NCBI GenBank assembly: GCA_009775535.1
Contig: VSPW01000022.1
Span: 1-16,239 of the forward strand
From: Muribaculaceae bacterium
Lineage (GTDB): Bacteria > Bacteroidota > Bacteroidia > Bacteroidales > Muribaculaceae
Length of the DNA stretch: 16,239 bases
Direction of reading: 5' to 3'
Shown: positions 13,861-16,239 of the stretch, in pieces
Layout of the letters: every line of letters starts with the position of its first letter
Numbering within the stretch: the stretch's first letter is position 1
Notes under the pieces: model-generated
What the model saw: the letters and a program-made list of their open reading frames with translations, nothing else
Database searches by the model: none
What the model was told of the DNA's origin: nothing
Made by a program: the position numbers and the translations under genes

Positions 13861-15369
13861 TTATCCCACTGAATTGTCCAGGGTGATGGCCAGCAGCTTC
13901 TGTGCCTCCACCGCAAACTCCATCGGCAGCTTGTTCATCACCTCCTTGGCATACCCGTTCACGATAAGCCCTACGGCCTCCTCGGTGGATATCCCGCGCT
14001 GGTTGCAGTAAAATATCTGTTCCTCAGAAATCTTCGATGTGGTGGCCTCATGCTCCACCACCGCCGAATCGTTCATCACATCGATGTACGGGAACGTATG
14101 CGCCCCGCAGGTGTCGCTCAGCAGCAGGCTGTCGCACTGCGTGTAGTTCCTGCACCCGTCAGCCCCAGGGGCTACCTTCACCAGCCCGCGGTATGAATTC
14201 TGGCTGTGACCCGCAGAGATGCCCTTCGATATGATTGTCGAGCGCGTGTTGCGCCCCAGGTGTATCATCTTGGTGCCCGTATCTGCCTGCTGGCGGTTGT
14301 TGGTCACGGCCACGGAATAGAACTCGCCCGTGCTTCCCTCGCCGGCAAGCACGCACGACGGGTATTTCCACGTTATCGCCGATCCCGTCTCCACCTGCGT
14401 CCACGACAGCTTCGAGAAGTCGCCGCGGCACAGGCCGCGCTTGGTGACGAAATTATATATGCCGCCGCGGCCGTCCTTGTCGCCGGCATACCAGTTCTGC
14501 ACGGTCGAATACTTCACCTCGGCACGGTCCTCGACCACAATTTCCACTATGGCCGCATGTAGCTGGTTCTCATCGCGCATCGGCGCCGTGCAGCCCTCCA
14601 GATAGCTCACATAGGCGTCATCATCGGCCACTATCAGCGTTCGCTCGAACTGGCCCGTACCCGCAGCGTTGATGCGGAAATACGTCGAAAGCTCCATCGG
14701 GCATCTCACCCCTTTCGGGATATAGACAAACGAACCGTCCGAGAACACCGCCGAGTTCAGCGCCGCAAAGAAATTGTCCCGGTAGCTCACCACCGAGCCC
14801 AGGTAGCGCTTCACAAGGTCGGGATAGTCGCGCACCGCCTCCGAGAATGAGCAGAATATTATCCCACGTTCGGCAAGCGCCTCACGGTGGGTCGTACGCA
14901 CGCTCACCGAATCCATCACCGCATCCACGGCCATCCCCGAAAGCACCTTCTGTTCCTCCAGCGGGATGCCCAGGCGGTTGAACGTGTCTATTACCTGTGG
15001 GTCTACCTCATCGAGGCTCTTGGGCGCTTCTTTCGTGCGCGGCGCAGCATAATAGCTTATCGCCTGGTAGTCGATATCAGGTATGTCCAGGTGGGCCCAC
15101 CGTGGCATCTCCATCGTCAGCCAGTGGCGGTAGGCCTTAAGGCGGAACTCCAGTAGCCATTCAGGCTCACCCTTCTTGTGCGATATCAGCCGTATCACCT
15201 CCTCGCTTATGCCGCGCGGTATGATGTCGGTCTCTATATCCGAAGTGAAGCCATACTTGTATTCGCCCGAAGTCACACCGCCGATCACATCGTCAGTGCT
15301 GTCCGCTTTTTTGTCACCGCCGGCCAGGGGGCAACCCTGTGCCGGGGCAGGTATATTGTTGGATTCCAT
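13861..15369 (-). CDS. sufB: Fe-S cluster assembly scaffold SufB
   Basis: Scaffold subunit of SufBC2D on which nascent Fe-S clusters form; 502 residues, close to the usual length. Recognisable blocks: EYKYGFTSDIETDIIPRG (36-53), IPKGVRCPMELSTYFRIN (217-234), YLEGCTAPMRDENQLHAA with C260 (equivalent of E. coli Cys254), and NYTQCDSLLLSDTCGAHTFP with C421 (equivalent of Cys405), then EHEATTSKISEEQIFYCNQR and the invariant-looking MEFAVEAQKL. The first 35 or so residues are a poorly conserved extension, including C13. No internal Met gives an alternative start before residue 86, so the ATG at 15369 stands. It lies 26 bp after cvpA. Confidence 0.98.
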   Translation of the reverse strand: MESNNIPAPAQGCPLAGGDKKADSTDDVIGGVTSGEYKYGFTSDIETDIIPRGISEEVIRLISHKKGEPEWLLEFRLKAYRHWLTMEMPRWAHLDIPDIDYQAISYYAAPRTKEAPKSLDEVDPQVIDTFNRLGIPLEEQKVLSGMAVDAVMDSVSVRTTHREALAERGIIFCSFSEAVRDYPDLVKRYLGSVVSYRDNFFAALNSAVFSDGSFVYIPKGVRCPMELSTYFRINAAGTGQFERTLIVADDDAYVSYLEGCTAPMRDENQLHAAIVEIVVEDRAEVKYSTVQNWYAGDKDGRGGIYNFVTKRGLCRGDFSKLSWTQVETGSAITWKYPSCVLAGEGSTGEFYSVAVTNNRQQADTGTKMIHLGRNTRSTIISKGISAGHSQNSYRGLVKVAPGADGCRNYTQCDSLLLSDTCGAHTFPYIDVMNDSAVVEHEATTSKISEEQIFYCNQRGISTEEAVGLIVNGYAKEVMNKLPMEFAVEAQKLLAITLDNSVG

Positions 15370-15395
15370 ATATTGCTGGTTGTTGACTAACTAGT

Positions 15396-15962
15396 TTAAC
15401 GTTTTTCCTGTACCTTAGGTTTTTCCTGCGCTCCCGTTGCCTGGACATCAAGCATCCGGCCGACCGCTTCCGACCCCAGCACCTTGGGGGCAAAGTTCAG
15501 AAGGCTCAGGCCCGTCGACCCGAGGCGGTACGTCGCCACATGGTCATGCCTGAGGCTGCTGTCGGGGAACACCACTATCCAAAGGTTGAGCACAAGGCTC
15601 AGCACAAGCGCGTATTCCGCCAGGTTGAACACCGCCCCGCACACCCTGTCTACAGGGCCTAGCCCGGTGGCCGAAACAATGCGCTTCAGCAGTGAGCCAA
15701 GCAGCGACATGGCCACATAGGCCACGATGAACACCACCACATATGCCACTACCGTTGTCAGCATCGACACATCTGCCGAATCATAGGGAGAACCCTTGTC
15801 TGCGCCCATCCATATGGCCACATCCTGTGCGAATATCCGGCAGGCTATAATCCCGGCAATGACGCCCAGCAGACGGCCCGCCTGTCTGAGCAGCCCGGAG
15901 CGGAAGCCCATCACGATTGCCACTATGGCAAGGACTATAATCAGAATATCTATAGCAGTCAT
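15396..15962 (-). CDS. CvpA family membrane protein
   Basis: A 188-residue inner-membrane protein with four predicted helices (about 4-20, 27-43, 68-90 and 107-132). The CvpA pattern is present: MTAIDILIIVLAIVAIVMGF, GFRSGLLRQ, and GLGPVDRVCGAVFNLAEY (100-117). CvpA is needed for colicin V production in E. coli, and relatives help envelope stress tolerance; the molecular activity is not settled. The frame extends to a GTG at 15998, but the ATG at 15962 matches the family start and leaves room for the leader. The charged C-terminus (QEKPKVQEKR) lies outside the family domain. It heads the suf run, as in other Bacteroidales, where I recall infB often lying upstream; no infB end is seen here. 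Confidence 0.88.
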   Translation of the reverse strand: MTAIDILIIVLAIVAIVMGFRSGLLRQAGRLLGVIAGIIACRIFAQDVAIWMGADKGSPYDSADVSMLTTVVAYVVVFIVAYVAMSLLGSLLKRIVSATGLGPVDRVCGAVFNLAEYALVLSLVLNLWIVVFPDSSLRHDHVATYRLGSTGLSLLNFAPKVLGSEAVGRMLDVQATGAQEKPKVQEKR

Positions 15963-15987
15963 AAAAATAACAATAAAAATCACGGCA

Positions 15988-16010
15988 TGTCCCGCCACAA
16001 AACCGGGACA
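15988..16010 (-). promoter_or_regulatory. Stem-loop in the predicted 5' leader of the cvpA-suf transcript
   Basis: TGTCCCG (15988-15994) pairs with CGGGACA (16004-16010) with a 9-nt loop. With transcription starting about 7 bases after the -7 element, the stem would lie within the first few bases of the mRNA, about 25 nt before the cvpA ATG and followed by an A/U-rich stretch. It may shield the 5' end from decay. No resemblance to a known riboswitch was noticed. Confidence 0.5.
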
Positions 16011-16020
16011 ACCATCACTG

Positions 16021-16028
16021 CAAAGTTA
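16021..16028 (-). promoter_or_regulatory. Predicted -7 element of the cvpA-sufBCDS run
   Basis: On the minus strand this reads TAACTTTG followed by CA, a full match to TAnnTTTG. The start site would fall near 16014, giving a leader of about 50 nt to the ATG at 15962. The nearest TTTG on the minus strand (16044-16041) is only 12 bp away, closer than the usual spacing, so the -33 element is uncertain. Confidence 0.6.
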
Positions 16029-16080
16029 CAGCTAATTTATCAAAAACCCTCCCTCGCGCGCGAACTATTTGAAAGTATCC

Positions 16081-16120
16081 GTCCCCGCCCTATAAAATAA
16101 GTCCAACCCCTATCAAATAA
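16081..16120. repeat. Imperfect 20-bp tandem repeat upstream of cvpA
   Basis: Two adjacent 20-bp units, 16081-16100 and 16101-16120, share 16 of 20 positions. Both begin GTCC and both end in CCCTAT(A/C)AAATAA. Spacing is close to two helical turns, so the copies face the same side of the helix. They lie about 55-95 bp upstream of the predicted -7 element. A regulator-binding pair is possible; chance in A/C-rich sequence is not excluded. Confidence 0.5.
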
Positions 16121-16239
16121 AGCCATCTCCAAGATGCCGATACCATCATAGCCAGGTACATCAAAAAAGAAAACCACACACCAACACCAGCGCCGCCAGC
16201 AAGCCACCAATAACATCTCAGCACATATATCCCAAATGA
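16090..16239 (-). CDS. Possible C-terminal fragment of a membrane protein (partial, doubtful)
   Basis: The minus-strand frame enters from the right edge without a start and ends at TAG (16092-16090). It codes 49 residues, nearly all hydrophobic, with two plausible membrane helices (around AGGAGVGVWFSFLMYLAMM and RWLYLIGVGLIL). I do not recognise the family. Codons such as AGA and many T-ending codons differ from the C/G-ending style of the suf genes. Its stop lies inside the tandem repeat. Confidence 0.2.
   Translation of the reverse strand, partial: SFGIYVLRCYWWLAGGAGVGVWFSFLMYLAMMVSASWRWLYLIGVGLIL

Larger units (their letters stand above)
16029..16239. other. Upstream region of the cvpA-suf run, right window edge
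   Basis: No gene is firmly supported. From left to right it holds a 10-bp palindrome TCGCGCGCGA (16054-16063) and two imperfect 20-bp tandem copies (16081-16120). It also holds a minus-strand frame open from the edge to TAG at 16092-16090, coding 49 hydrophobic, Trp-rich residues with T-rich third positions unlike the neighbouring genes. That frame could be the C-terminus of a membrane protein or chance. No terminator hairpin was recognised after it. Confidence 0.4.

Noticed and set aside
15963..15998. The 12-residue upstream extension of CvpA from a GTG.
   Set aside because: The ATG at 15962 gives the start typical of the family, and the extension would overlap the leader hairpin.
15986..16099. 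A small plus-strand frame of 37 codons beginning at an ATG near 15986.
   Set aside because: It runs antisense through the predicted cvpA promoter and leader, has no recognised relative and no promoter of its own.

Overview
The window looks like a chromosomal segment from a Bacteroidales bacterium of roughly 50% GC. A Muribaculaceae-like genome would fit, but I cannot fix the family. Evidence for the phylum: a DUF4294 protein that I know only from Bacteroidetes; an outer-membrane phospholipase, a SufD and a SufS of Bacteroidetes type; the linkage cvpA-sufB-sufC-sufD-sufS; A/T-rich rather than Shine-Dalgarno-like leaders; and promoter elements matching the Bacteroidetes -7 consensus TAnnTTTG. 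I see no mobile element, CRISPR array, tRNA or rRNA.

Layout. (1) 1-2404, plus strand: the 3' part of an RluB/RsuA-type rRNA pseudouridine synthase with a Gly/Gln/Arg/Tyr/Asn-rich repeat tail, then asnS six bases later, closed by a terminator with A and T tracts on its two sides. (2) 6977-2475, minus strand: a tightly packed five-gene run, Na/Pi cotransporter - rnhB - dtd - DUF4294 - xerD, which converges on asnS. (3) 6978-7285: a 308-bp divergent intergenic region with a good -7 element for the plus-strand gene. (4) 7286-8131, plus strand: an OMPLA-like outer-membrane phospholipase. (5) 15962-8148, minus strand: a nine-gene run, cvpA - sufB - sufC - sufD - sufS - MazG-like pyrophosphohydrolase - deoC - GYF_2/CD225 membrane protein - DUF2752 protein. 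A hairpin between deoC and the last two genes may split this run. (6) 16029-16239: upstream region of the cvpA-suf run, with a good -7 element at 16028-16021, a 5'-leader hairpin, a CG palindrome, a 20-bp imperfect tandem repeat, and an open hydrophobic frame running in from the right edge.

How the genes work together. SufBCD is the Fe-S scaffold and ATPase complex, and SufS supplies persulfide sulfur. No SufE/SufU sulfur acceptor or SufA carrier is encoded here. The pyrophosphohydrolase and DeoC behind sufS deal with nucleotides and deoxyribose phosphate, and may simply share the transcript. In the other run, rnhB (RNA-DNA hybrid removal), dtd (D-aminoacyl-tRNA proofreading) and xerD (chromosome dimer resolution) are housekeeping genes joined to an exported DUF4294 protein of unknown role. 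Most of the window is ordinary core genome. The less ordinary points are the low-complexity tail on the pseudouridine synthase, Glu at the place of the catalytic Asn in the phospholipase, the CD225/DUF2752 membrane pair, and the structured leader of the suf operon.
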